Assembly (NCBI GenBank): GCA_905478925.1
Contig: CAJQKQ010000044.1
Span: forward strand, 62,001-126,000
DNA from: an uncultured Verrucomicrobiales bacterium
GTDB taxonomy: Bacteria > Verrucomicrobiota > Verrucomicrobiia > Verrucomicrobiales > Akkermansiaceae
DNA length: 64,000 bases
Direction of reading: 5' to 3'
Below, piece after piece: positions 8,442-16,800 of the stretch (position 1 is the stretch's first letter; each line of letters opens with the position of its first letter). The notes beneath the pieces were generated by a model, which was not told where the DNA came from, did not search any database, and worked only from the letters and a program-made list of their open reading frames with translations. The position numbers and the translations under genes were made by a program.

Positions 8442-8863
8442 CGTTTCCGAAAGATGCGAGCAGATGGGAGAAACCGTTTCAGGTAGGTAGCCAGGCCGGG
8501 GCAGGAAAAGACCACCCATGCGATGAACAGCAACTGAAAAGGTAGCCTCGCCACCAAAATCCAACGCGGAATGTCGATGCCAGCCCATCCGTTCAGCGCG
8601 ATATGCAGGTTCGCAGGGAAAACGACGATCAGCAGCAGGACTAGCCCGCTCGCCGCAGCATTTCTGGTTCGGGGGATCAGTATGCCCATCCCGCCCGCGA
8701 TCTCCGCCGCGCCGCTGATGAGATTCAGTAATTCCGGCGAGGGCAGCCATGGGGGGATCATCGCGACGTAGGTGGCCGGGTCGCGGAAATGGTTCGCCCC
8801 GGCGATGATGAAGGCGATGCCCAGCAAGATGCGGGACAGCGTTCGAATGAGGGAAGGCTTCAT
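8438..8863 (-). CDS. DoxX-family small membrane protein
   Basis: Start at 8863 (MKPSLIRTLSRILLGIAF); the longer frame to 9109 runs antisense-like through the hydrolase gene and has no family match. The product has 141 residues, four hydrophobic spans and the DoxX pattern AGANHFRDPATYVAMIPPWL then SGAAEIAGGMGI. DoxX-like proteins are poorly understood quinone- or redox-linked membrane subunits. It is the first securely coupled gene of the operon (4-bp overlap with the NTF2-like gene) and lies 31 bp after the hydrolase stop. Confidence 0.85.
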   Translation of the reverse strand: MKPSLIRTLSRILLGIAFIIAGANHFRDPATYVAMIPPWLPSPELLNLISGAAEIAGGMGILIPRTRNAAASGLVLLLIVVFPANLHIALNGWAGIDIPRWILVARLPFQLLFIAWVVFSCPGLATYLKRFLPSARIFRKR

Positions 8864-8894
8864 ATTGGGGATTCTTGATTCCGGTTCACCTGGA

Positions 8895-9527
8895 TCAAAG
8901 GTTTTTATCGAGGAAATCGATGGCTTTCGGGATCGCTGCGGCGGAGAAGAGATGGGCGAAAATATGGGAGCGTCCTTTGATCCAATAGGTCTCGTGAGGA
9001 ACGCCCTTTGCCTGTAGTGCCCCGATGAACGCCTTCGGGTGCTCCACGGGAACGAGGTCATCGGCGGTGCCGTGGTAGATGAAGACAGGCGGGCTGTCCT
9101 TTCTGACATAGCTTACCGGAGAAGCCTTGCGATAGATCGCTTCGTTGCCCTTGAGTGGTCCACCGAGCAGTAGGCCGGTGAGCTTGCCGTCCGGCCAGAA
9201 CCGGAGATCGGCGGGTGCGCCGCCGGCGACGATCGCTTTCACGCCGTTATCCGGATCGAGCCCGATCAGTGCGGCAAGATGCCCCCCGGCGGAGTAGCCG
9301 AAGGTCGCGATGCGTGAGGTATCGATGCTGAGTGTTTTTTCATTTTTCCGCATGTAGCGCAGAGCTGCCCCCAGATCGTCCGTCTGGGCGGGAAATTTCC
9401 AATCCGGGGTCAGCCGGTAAGTGGCGTTCATCACGAAATATCCGCGTTTCGCCAGGGTTTTGGCGATTGCTGACATGTCGGAGCGACGCTCCTTTCCGTT
9501 CCAACCTCCGCCGTGAACCAGGAGCAC
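8895..9527 (-). CDS. Alpha/beta hydrolase (esterase/lipase), N-terminus apparently lost
   Basis: The frame shows HGGG (5-8, oxyanion hole), nucleophile GYSAGG (Ser79), Asp156 in HGTADD and His188 in GRSHIF, so the catalytic triad is intact. The only start codon available is GTG 9527, which leaves no residues before the HGGG strand. Family-like sequence (RRDVAFTPEGW, then ADLYIP) continues upstream to about 9610, but no ATG, GTG or TTG was found in that frame, and no signal peptide. The gene therefore seems to have lost its 5' end, possibly in the event that also shortened the divergent YcaQ-like gene. It may be a pseudogene. Confidence 0.7.
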   Translation of the reverse strand: MLLVHGGGWNGKERRSDMSAIAKTLAKRGYFVMNATYRLTPDWKFPAQTDDLGAALRYMRKNEKTLSIDTSRIATFGYSAGGHLAALIGLDPDNGVKAIVAGGAPADLRFWPDGKLTGLLLGGPLKGNEAIYRKASPVSYVRKDSPPVFIYHGTADDLVPVEHPKAFIGALQAKGVPHETYWIKGRSHIFAHLFSAAAIPKAIDFLDKNL

Positions 9528-9600
9528 GGCGGGCGTGGGTTTTTGTGTAGAAGAGGGGATGTAGAGATCCGCAACGAGCCTTGCTGGCCAGCCTTCCGGA

Positions 9601-10158
9601 GTGAATGCGACATCCCTGCGTATGGAAACACCTGCCGCGCAGGTATTTGGTCCGACTTCAAAGCGCTTTCTGATTACTGAGCTGGGGGGGCTGCGGCACT
9701 TGATTCCGAAGCGTGGCGAAAGGGAGAAAGCGATTGAGAGGTTGGTGGCTTCCGGACAGCTCGCGGAGCTGGAGGTAGAGGGGGTTCCGTATCTGTGGAA
9801 CCGTGACGACTGGCAACCAGGTGAAGTGGCTGAGAGAGCGCGTATCCTGGCTCCCTTTGACCCGCTGGTTCGGGACCGTCAGCGTTTCGAGCAGGTATGG
9901 GGCTGGCGCTATCGATTCGAAGCCTATGTGCCTGAGGCACGGCGCGAGCGCGGCTACTATGCCATGCCGCTGCTATGGCGGGAGGATGTGATTGGCTGGG
10001 CGAATGCGAAGATCGATGGAGAACGACTCAATGTCGGTATTGGAACCGTTGGCAAGCGTCCCCGGGCGAAGGTGTTTCGTTTGGCTGTCGAAGCTGAGGT
10101 AGAAGCCATGACTACGTTTTTGGGTTTGGAGAGCGGGGCGTGGGAGTTGGAGTGGTAG
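9601..10158 (+). pseudogene. C-terminal part of a YcaQ/AlkZ-like winged-helix DNA glycosylase family protein
   Basis: The 185-residue frame matches the C-terminal half of YcaQ-type interstrand-crosslink glycosylases: EKAIERLVASGQLAELEVEG, then ARILAPFDPLVRDR and RFEAYVPEARRERGYYAMPL. Family members are about 400 residues; the N-terminal half, which carries the catalytic Q-x-Q/D motif, is absent. Translation could start at GTG 9601 or ATG 9622; an in-frame TAG lies at 9562. Without the catalytic motif it cannot be a normal glycosylase, so it is probably a gene remnant, though its frame is intact and it may be expressed. Confidence 0.75.
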
Positions 10159-10187
10159 CAAGCTCTGTGGTCTTGTTGCTTTACTAG

Positions 10188-10206
10188 CTGGTGCCCAGAA
10201 CACCAG
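10188..10206. terminator. Hairpin between convergent genes
   Basis: CTGGTG (10188-10193) and CACCAG (10201-10206) form a 6-bp stem with a 7-base loop between the YcaQ-like remnant and tcdA. There is no clear T tract, so terminator function is only possible. Confidence 0.3.
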
Positions 10207-10230
10207 TGGCGACCGAAGATCGCCGCTACA
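10207..10230. repeat. Interspersed hairpin repeat, copy 1
   Basis: The unit GGCGACCGAAGATCGCC is self-complementary at its ends (GGCGA/TCGCC) and is followed by GCTACA. The same 17-base core recurs at 53966-53982. Both copies lie just downstream of gene 3' ends. Confidence 0.7.
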
Positions 10231-10242
10231 TTCATCCTGAAA

Positions 10243-11040
10243 TCACGAAGTTACCTGCGCTAGCACATCCAACATTGCTCCCGCCGCGACGACCCCGAAG
10301 GTGGCGGTGACGTGGGTGGCTGTGCCGTAGCCGGTGGCGCAGTTGAGGCGCATGTCGGCGTCATCGGGGCGGTCGCAGGAGACCTCGCCGTCGCTGCCCG
10401 GATAGACGGGGGACTCGTCCGAAAAAACGGCGGTGACGTCCATCGGCTGCGGCTTCGAGCCCATCGGGACGGGGGCGAAGCCATGGTGCTTCCGGAGGTT
10501 TTTGCGGAGCTGGTGGAGGAGAGCGTCCTTTCCGGAAAACGCCAGATCCCGCACACTGATCCGGGTCGCATCGCGCTTGCCACCTGCGCCACCGCAGGTG
10601 ACGACGGCAAGCCCGCGCTTCCGGCATTCCGAGATGAGCAGGGCTTTGTGTTTCATGGAGTCGATCGCATCGATCACCCCGTGCACCTCGCCGCCGAGAA
10701 CCTCCTCCACGGAGCGCTCGGTGAAAAACCCCTCGATTACCTCCAGTTCGCAGTCGGGATTGATCGCCCGCACCCGCTCGGCCATCGCCGCGGTTTTCTG
10801 TCGCCCTATCTGGCCGTCCATCGCGTGGAGCTGGCGGTTGACGTTGGTGATGCAGATCTCATCGAGGTCGACCATACGGATTTTCCCGATTCCAGACCGC
10901 GCCAGCGCCTCGACCGTCCATGATCCCACTCCGCCGATTCCGACCACGACGACCCGCGATTCCACAAATCTCGTCAGCGCGCGCTCTCCGTAGAGACGCG
11001 CGATTCCTCCAAAACGGTTTTTGGTTTCCTCGCTCAGCAT
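10243..11040 (-). CDS. tcdA: tRNA threonylcarbamoyladenosine dehydratase TcdA (CsdL)
   Basis: This 265-residue E1/ThiF-like enzyme uses ATP to cyclise t6A37 of tRNA to ct6A. The nucleotide-binding motif GIGGVGSWTVEALARSGIG (34-52) is followed by the ribose-binding region MVDLDEICITNVNRQLHA. The C-terminal block contains CGGAGGKRDATRI and HHGFAPVPMGSKPQPMDV, as in E. coli TcdA. No CxxC zinc motifs are seen, as expected for TcdA rather than MoeB or ThiF. It is divergent from pdxA, with a palindrome at 11121-11134 between them. Confidence 0.93.
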   Translation of the reverse strand: MLSEETKNRFGGIARLYGERALTRFVESRVVVVGIGGVGSWTVEALARSGIGKIRMVDLDEICITNVNRQLHAMDGQIGRQKTAAMAERVRAINPDCELEVIEGFFTERSVEEVLGGEVHGVIDAIDSMKHKALLISECRKRGLAVVTCGGAGGKRDATRISVRDLAFSGKDALLHQLRKNLRKHHGFAPVPMGSKPQPMDVTAVFSDESPVYPGSDGEVSCDRPDDADMRLNCATGYGTATHVTATFGVVAAGAMLDVLAQVTS

Positions 11041-11120
11041 CGCGGCGAAGCATCAGGATATGGATGTAACCATGCAAGCCCTTGGTATAAGGTTCAAACC
11101 ACCAGAGTCTCGCGTTATTT

Positions 11121-11134
11121 TTAACGCACGTTAA
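11121..11134. promoter_or_regulatory. Palindrome TTAACG-CA-CGTTAA, possible operator
   Basis: A perfect 6-bp inverted repeat with 2-base centre lies in the divergent tcdA/pdxA intergenic region. The flanks GTTA and TAAC extend the symmetry loosely. A regulator site is possible, with no further evidence. Confidence 0.35.
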
Positions 11135-11209
11135 GAGTAACTCGCTTGGCTTGGAGGTGGATGACGATGAATCACTGGAGCCTCAATTTCGCCTCGCAAA
11201 AGGCCGCAG

Positions 11210-11281
11210 GGAGGGGCGAACGCTGGTTCGCCCCGAGTTCCGAGAATGCGCTACGAGTGGCGAACCAGCGTTCGCCCCTCC
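11210..11281. repeat. 23-bp perfect inverted repeat with 26-base spacer
   Basis: The arm 11210-11232 (GGAGGGGCGAACGCTGGTTC...) is the exact reverse complement of 11259-11281. A third exact 23-base copy lies in the sucB linker at 34996-35018. The paired copy would form a very stable stem upstream of pdxA. Confidence 0.85.
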
Positions 11282-11353
11282 GTATCCCGACGCACCGGGC
11301 AGCAGAATGCAGCCCCTCCTTGCGTTTGCGTCTTCCAACGTCCATTTTGCGGC

Positions 11354-12211
11354 GTGCCGGAAATTCTCATCACACTTGGCGACCCTGCGGGGATCGGACC
11401 GGAAGTCATCGATGCTGCCCTTGCATCGGGGAGGCTTCCCGCGGGCTTTGATTTCCGTGTAATCGGGGACAGATCTGCGGGCGTTGCCGGCAAGCCGACT
11501 CGTGACTCCGCCAAAGCCGCGCTCGATGCGCTGGAGGAATCCGCCCGCCTGCTTCGAGAAACGGATGCCGCCGCCGTGGTCACGGGCCCGGTCTCAAAGG
11601 AAGGCCTGCAATCGGTTGGCTTCCCCTTTCCCGGTCAGACCGAATTTTTCGCGAATGCTTTCGACCTTGTTGACTACGGGATGCTTCTCACTGGCCCGAC
11701 ACTCACCGTCGGCCTGGCTACGATCCACAATGCGCTGGCCGAGGTCCCGCGCCTGCTCACCGTCGAATCGATTTTTTCTATCGGCAAACTCACGGCAGAT
11801 TTTCTCACTAAAACAGGCGTCGCCGCCCCACGTATCGCCGTCTGCGGCCTGAATCCCCATGCCGGGGAAAACGGCGCTTTCGGCAATGAGGAGAAAACCG
11901 TCATCGCTCCCGCCGTCGCCGCCCTCAACGAAACCGGCCTCGCCGCCTTCACCGGCCCGCACGTCCCGGATGCCATTTTCCGCGATGCGGCGCTGGGGAA
12001 ATATGATGCGGTCCTCGCGATGTATCACGACCAGGGATTGATCCCGCTGAAATTGCTGGATTTCGACGAAGCGGTGAACGTCACCCTCGGTCTTCCGAAG
12101 CCCCGCACCAGCCCGGATCATGGCACTGCGTTTTCCATCGCCGGGAAGAGCCAAGCAAACTCCGCCTCGATGATTGCGGCAATCAGACTTGCCTGTGAGT
12201 TGGCAGGCTGA
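11354..12211 (+). CDS. pdxA: 4-hydroxythreonine-4-phosphate dehydrogenase PdxA, short form
   Basis: PdxA oxidises 4-phosphohydroxy-L-threonine in pyridoxal phosphate synthesis. Family motifs are present in order: ILITLGDPAGIGPEV at the N-terminus, VVTGPVSKEGL, PGQTEFFANAF, GLNPHAGENGAFGNEE, MYHDQGLIPLK and RTSPDHGTAFSIAGK; the three metal-binding His are those in TIHNAL, NPHAG and PDHGT. GTG 11354 is chosen because homology begins there; the open frame back to 11246 crosses the inverted repeat. At 285 residues it is about 40 shorter than E. coli PdxA, the loss falling between GIGPEV and VVTGP. It converges on the MFS gene 3 bp away. Confidence 0.92.
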   Translation: MPEILITLGDPAGIGPEVIDAALASGRLPAGFDFRVIGDRSAGVAGKPTRDSAKAALDALEESARLLRETDAAAVVTGPVSKEGLQSVGFPFPGQTEFFANAFDLVDYGMLLTGPTLTVGLATIHNALAEVPRLLTVESIFSIGKLTADFLTKTGVAAPRIAVCGLNPHAGENGAFGNEEKTVIAPAVAALNETGLAAFTGPHVPDAIFRDAALGKYDAVLAMYHDQGLIPLKLLDFDEAVNVTLGLPKPRTSPDHGTAFSIAGKSQANSASMIAAIRLACELAG

Positions 12212-12214
12212 CGA

Positions 12215-13453
12215 TCATTTCCCGGGCTTTTTCCCACGGTAGAGAAGCCCAAATGCGATCCAGCAGGCGGCGATGATGGCGGCGAGGACGCCCCAGAAAT
12301 TCTCCCAGCCCTGGCCGTTATCATCGACGCAGACGACTCGAAGCCAGCGGCAGAAAAACGCGCCGAGCAGCGGGCCGATCCCGGCGGACATGAGGCCGAG
12401 CAGCCCTTGCGCCTGCCCGCGCATCGACGGATCAACCCGCCTGTCGAGATAGACCTGAGCGGTGACAAAATAGATCGTGTAGCAGACCCCGTGCAGTGCG
12501 ACGCCAGCGGTGTGCCATCCGATGGTTCCACTCAGCCCGGCATATCCGCTCATCGCAAAGCGCAGCGCGGAAAGCCCCAGTCCCCACATCAGCAGGGTTT
12601 TTAACCGGTATCTCACCATCAGTGCCCCGAGCAAGATCATGGCAGCGATCTCGCTCCATTGGGCGACGGTCATGCTCGCCGTGGGGGTCTTGTCGCCTAG
12701 TGCTTCGAAGAACTCCGGCGAATACATGTAGAAGGCGACGAGGGGAATTGAGAACAATCCGGTGACGGTGAACAAAACGGCGTGATCGCGGTGTTTGAAA
12801 AGGGAAAAGGCTCCCAGGCCGAGGGCGCTTTTCCATGATTTTCCGAGACCGAGGGGAGGGGTTGCCGGCATTCGGAAAGCAAGGATTCCGCAGACGACGC
12901 GTGCTCCGGCTCCCGCATAACCGGCGACCGGCGTTGCATCCGCATGCAGCGCGTAGCTGGTCAGGAAACCCGCCGAGATCCAGCCGATCGTCGCCCCCAT
13001 CCGCACCAGCGGGTAGCGTTTCCCGCCCTGCCCGAGATGGGTGAGGCTGATGTTGGCCAACAGTCCCCAGGTCGGACCCGAGGCGAGCGAATAGATGGCC
13101 AGTCCGGCGAGGAACCACAGCGGGCCGAGTCCGGCATCGAGCGCACCGAATGCGAACACCAGCGCAACCGCACCGATGAGTGAGCACCATCCCATGAGTT
13201 TCTGGGCGGCCATCCGCTCGTCGGCAAGGGCACCGCCGATGAGGGGCGAAAACAGGGCACAGATCGGCGGCACGGCGAAGGCCCATGCGACCCATTCCTC
13301 CATTCCTTCGGCCCTGAGTATGTTGGTGAGCGCCGGCAGCCAGAATCCGGTGGAAATTCCTTGGAAAAAGGAAACAAGCCAGAGCCTTGTGAAAATCCCT
13401 TTGCCCTCCGCTTCGTTTTCCACGGACTTTCGATAGCGGGAATCTGGAACCAT
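12215..13453 (-). CDS. MFS transporter (nucleoside:H+ symporter-like)
   Basis: Product of 412 residues with about 12 hydrophobic spans, a central cytoplasmic loop around KSWKSALGLGAFSLFKHRDH, and MFS-type loops such as GGALADERMAAQKLMG after the second span and DRRVDPSMRGQAQGLLGL in the C-terminal half. Sequence character is closest to the LacY/NupG-like 'MFS_1-like' transporters common in Verrucomicrobia. The substrate cannot be told. It is divergent from the DUF1800 gene. Confidence 0.85.
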   Translation of the reverse strand: MVPDSRYRKSVENEAEGKGIFTRLWLVSFFQGISTGFWLPALTNILRAEGMEEWVAWAFAVPPICALFSPLIGGALADERMAAQKLMGWCSLIGAVALVFAFGALDAGLGPLWFLAGLAIYSLASGPTWGLLANISLTHLGQGGKRYPLVRMGATIGWISAGFLTSYALHADATPVAGYAGAGARVVCGILAFRMPATPPLGLGKSWKSALGLGAFSLFKHRDHAVLFTVTGLFSIPLVAFYMYSPEFFEALGDKTPTASMTVAQWSEIAAMILLGALMVRYRLKTLLMWGLGLSALRFAMSGYAGLSGTIGWHTAGVALHGVCYTIYFVTAQVYLDRRVDPSMRGQAQGLLGLMSAGIGPLLGAFFCRWLRVVCVDDNGQGWENFWGVLAAIIAACWIAFGLLYRGKKPGK

Positions 13454-13538
13454 GCAAGCGAGATGGCGGGAAACGAGTGCGAAGGGGATTTTTTCCGCGA
13501 CTTCCGATGAAATTCGGAGTTCAATACCTTCAATCAGA

Positions 13539-16500
13539 ATGTACCAATTCCGTCATATCGCCATTCTAGGGATGGTCAGTTTCGCCACGGACGCTTCTGC
13601 GATCGATACTGACGGCGACTCCATGTGCGATGTCTGGGAGGCAAGATACCATGCGGGGGCATTGCTTCCCGGCGACGATACGGATGGAGACGGCTTTACG
13701 AATCTCACCGAAGCGACGGCGGGGACCGATCCTTTCGACGCGATGTCGCACCCAAGATCCTCGGTCGGTGCTATGCTTCCGGGAAACGCGGAGATTATCG
13801 TCCCTTCGGAGCCGGGTAAAAGCTACAGGCTGCTCACTTCGGACAGCCTTGTGGGTACGTGGACTCCTTCCGGTGAGGCCAAGACGGGCGACGGTGGCGA
13901 CCTTGTCTTCATGGGGCCGCTTGCGGAGGATCGCCTTTTCTACCGCATCTCCGTTTCAGATGCCGATGCGGACGAAGACGGGGTCTCCGATTGGGCTGAA
14001 GCCCAGCTTTCGGGTTTTGACGCGGGGAACGATGACAGTTTCTCCTCCGGAAATGAGAACAACGACCTAGCTGCCGCTACAGAGTTGATGCAGGCGCTCC
14101 TCACCGGCGAGGTCTCCGCCGAGGTAACCCAGCGCGATGCCTATGAATTGGGTAGCCTTCCCGCTACCGTGCACCTGACTCGTAGCGGAGCGACGACCTA
14201 TCCGATGACGGTTTTCCCGAAAACACGCGGAGCGGAGAACTCAACGAAATCGTCCGCATCTGCCACGGATTTCACCCTCGGAAATATAGCAGTAATCCCG
14301 GCGGGGAGTGCGACCTCTGATCTTTCCATGTTGCCTGTGGCGGATCTCCTGAACGAGGTGCCCGAGGAGCTGAACATTGACATCTCATTTGTCGGAGAGG
14401 GGCTGCTAACTCGTGTCTGCGATGCTCCGAACGTTCCCGCGAACGAGCGGTTTTTCTACGCGGTCTATTCCCCCGAATCGACCTCACCTGCCTCCGGCTA
14501 CAGCCTGATCCGAGTGCAGGGCGACAACTCGGCAGGCTTCGTTTCCTCCGTTTTTTCCGGCCTGACAAGCCCACAGAGCGCCGCCCACATCCACATCAAA
14601 AATCCTGTCACTGGCCCGCACGTCGAGTCGCTTCCCATCGGGCAGCTCACCGATTACGTCTGGAACATCCGGGCGGCCCAGTTCCTAACTACGGATCAAG
14701 CCGTCTTCGACGCCCTCTTCACCGGGCAACTCTATTCGAATGTCCACTCCGAGCTGCATCCATCCGGTGAAATCCGTGCCGACTACCTGCTCACGACAGG
14801 TTCCACAGAGTTTGTCCCGCCAGCGGATGCGCCTGCCATCGAGACCTTGGCCGACGATGATCTCAACCGGGATATCTCGCGCTTCCTCACCCAATCTACC
14901 TTCGGACCCACTCCGTCACTGATTACGGAACTTCGGGACCTGGTGAACTCGCCGCCGCACGCCGGCGACCGGATCTCAGCGTTCTCCGCTTGGCTCGACC
15001 AGAAGCTCGACTCTTCGCAAACACCCACGGCATCGCTCGAAGCACTCGCAAGAGCCGAGGACGAACAGCTTATCGAGATCTACACAGGCGATCCCTCGGC
15101 GGCATGGTACAAGTCAGATTACCGCCCTCCACAGCACTCGCGCCGGCATTCTTGGTGGAGCGTCGCATTGTTTTCCGAGGATCAGGTGCGGCAGCGGCTC
15201 GCCACGGCGCTGATGGAAATTCTCGTTACTTCGGCAGCTGACGATGTCGTTGATCAGCGCCATCTCGGGCACTCCCAATATTACGATATGCTCGCGGCGG
15301 GGCTGGACGGTGATTACCGGGATTTGCTGGAAGGCGTTTCCACCCATCCCATCATGGGACGATACCTCTCAAGCCTGCGGAACCAAAAGGAACTCACCGA
15401 CAACTCGGGGATGGTGATCGTCTCGCCCGATGAAAACTACGCCCGGGAGATCATGCAGCTTTTTTCCATCGGCTTGGTGCAACTGCATCCCGATGGCTCG
15501 CTGAAACTTTCGTCAAGCGGTCAGCCCATCCCGACTTACGGGCAGGCCGACATCATCGATCTCGCCCGCGTTTTCACCGGGTGGTCGTTCTCAAAACGGA
15601 ACAACCCTTCAGCTTCGGACACGGTCGTCGATAATACGACATTTAACTACGGCAATGGCAACCGCTACTACCAAGCGCAGTGGTTGAATCCGATGAAGCA
15701 GTTCCCCGATTTTCATGACACCGCCGCGAAGACCGTGCTCGGCTTGTCTTTCCCCGAAGGCCGTAGCGGGGAGGACGAGCTTGCGGATTTCCTCGATCAC
15801 CTCGGCGCACACCCGAACATCGCGCCTTTCATCGCCAAGCGGCTTATCCAGAGGCTGGTCACCTCGAACCCTTCCGCAGGCTTTGTCCACCGCGTCTCCA
15901 CTGCCTGGACGTCGAGCGACGGAAACCTCCGCGATGTAGCAAAAACAATCCTACTGGACTACGAGGCTCGTTCGCCCGCTGCGGCTTCCCTGGTCGGGGC
16001 GGGAAAAAAGAAGGAACCGCTTCTCCAATATGTCGGGCTGGCGCGGGCGCTCCAGGGTCACACCGAACTGAAGATTTCGGATCTCTCTGCCCACGGGCCT
16101 GCCGCGCTACTGGCAGCTTTCCCCGCTGGAGCAGGCCGTTTCCGTGAGAACAGCACCAATTCCACGCTCGGCCAGACACCGCTTGAGGCACCTTCCGTCT
16201 TCAACTGGTTCTTCCCGGACTACTCCACCGGTGGTGCCATCGCCGATGCCGGGCTGGTCACCCCCGAGTTCCAGATCGCCACGGAAATCAACACCATCAC
16301 TCACATCAACAGGCACTGGGCGAGCACGGCATATTCAAATGGGGAATCCGCCAGTACGCTGCCGAATTATTCGGCGACCGGATACGGAGAGAATGCCGAT
16401 CACCTGATTCCGGACGTGACCCTTGGCGCCGCTGCGACGCAGGAAAGGGAAAAGATCTACATGGCCGTGATGGATCAGAACGGCGACGGGATCATCTCCG

Positions 16501-16790
16501 CCGCCGGGGATCCTCTGACATTCGACAACCCTGATAAAATCCGCGAGGCCTGCACCGCCTTGGTCGATCACCTCGACCTGCTTCTTTGCACGGGGTCGCT
16601 GAAGGCGGATTACGAAGAATCGACCGATCCAAATAATCCGCGCGACATCATCATCGATTTCCTCACCGCGAATTCCTACTATTACGATGATAACGACAAC
16701 GTAACCGATCAGGAGAAAGTCCGGCACGAGCGCTATGAGAAGGCGGCCTACCTAATTTCCGTTTCCCCGCAGTCGATGATCCAACGATGA
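13539..16790 (+). CDS. Secreted DUF1800 protein with calcium-repeat and CHRD domains
   Basis: Start at 13539 gives a signal peptide (MYQFRHIAILGMVSFATDASA); the ATG at 13452 overlaps the MFS start and is unlikely. The 1083-residue product has two thrombospondin-type-3/EF-hand-like Ca2+ segments (DTDGDSMCDVW, DDTDGDGFTNLTEATAGTDP; later DADADEDGVSDW), a CHRD domain (about 300-415, with SAAHIHIKNPVTGPHV and SELHPSGEIRADYL), then a DUF1800 domain (about 450-1080; FLTQSTFGPT, NYAREIMQLFSIGL, FTGWSFSKR). DUF1800 proteins are paired with DUF1501 proteins in many bacteria, as here, 10 bp downstream. Function unknown; probably extracellular. Confidence 0.88.
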   Translation: MYQFRHIAILGMVSFATDASAIDTDGDSMCDVWEARYHAGALLPGDDTDGDGFTNLTEATAGTDPFDAMSHPRSSVGAMLPGNAEIIVPSEPGKSYRLLTSDSLVGTWTPSGEAKTGDGGDLVFMGPLAEDRLFYRISVSDADADEDGVSDWAEAQLSGFDAGNDDSFSSGNENNDLAAATELMQALLTGEVSAEVTQRDAYELGSLPATVHLTRSGATTYPMTVFPKTRGAENSTKSSASATDFTLGNIAVIPAGSATSDLSMLPVADLLNEVPEELNIDISFVGEGLLTRVCDAPNVPANERFFYAVYSPESTSPASGYSLIRVQGDNSAGFVSSVFSGLTSPQSAAHIHIKNPVTGPHVESLPIGQLTDYVWNIRAAQFLTTDQAVFDALFTGQLYSNVHSELHPSGEIRADYLLTTGSTEFVPPADAPAIETLADDDLNRDISRFLTQSTFGPTPSLITELRDLVNSPPHAGDRISAFSAWLDQKLDSSQTPTASLEALARAEDEQLIEIYTGDPSAAWYKSDYRPPQHSRRHSWWSVALFSEDQVRQRLATALMEILVTSAADDVVDQRHLGHSQYYDMLAAGLDGDYRDLLEGVSTHPIMGRYLSSLRNQKELTDNSGMVIVSPDENYAREIMQLFSIGLVQLHPDGSLKLSSSGQPIPTYGQADIIDLARVFTGWSFSKRNNPSASDTVVDNTTFNYGNGNRYYQAQWLNPMKQFPDFHDTAAKTVLGLSFPEGRSGEDELADFLDHLGAHPNIAPFIAKRLIQRLVTSNPSAGFVHRVSTAWTSSDGNLRDVAKTILLDYEARSPAAASLVGAGKKKEPLLQYVGLARALQGHTELKISDLSAHGPAALLAAFPAGAGRFRENSTNSTLGQTPLEAPSVFNWFFPDYSTGGAIADAGLVTPEFQIATEINTITHINRHWASTAYSNGESASTLPNYSATGYGENADHLIPDVTLGAAATQEREKIYMAVMDQNGDGIISAAGDPLTFDNPDKIREACTALVDHLDLLLCTGSLKADYEESTDPNNPRDIIIDFLTANSYYYDDNDNVTDQEKVRHERYEKAAYLISVSPQSMIQR

Positions 16791-16800
16791 CAAGCCACCC

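Larger units (their letters stand above)
11041..11353. other. Intergenic region between tcdA and pdxA
   Basis: This 313-base gap holds a palindrome at 11121-11134 and a large inverted repeat at 11210-11281, both listed separately. Open frames through the inverted repeat are low-complexity and have no support as genes. Confidence 0.6.

Noticed and set aside
13452..13538. N-terminal extension of the DUF1800 protein
   Set aside because: The ATG overlaps the divergent MFS start codon; a signal peptide begins at 13539.
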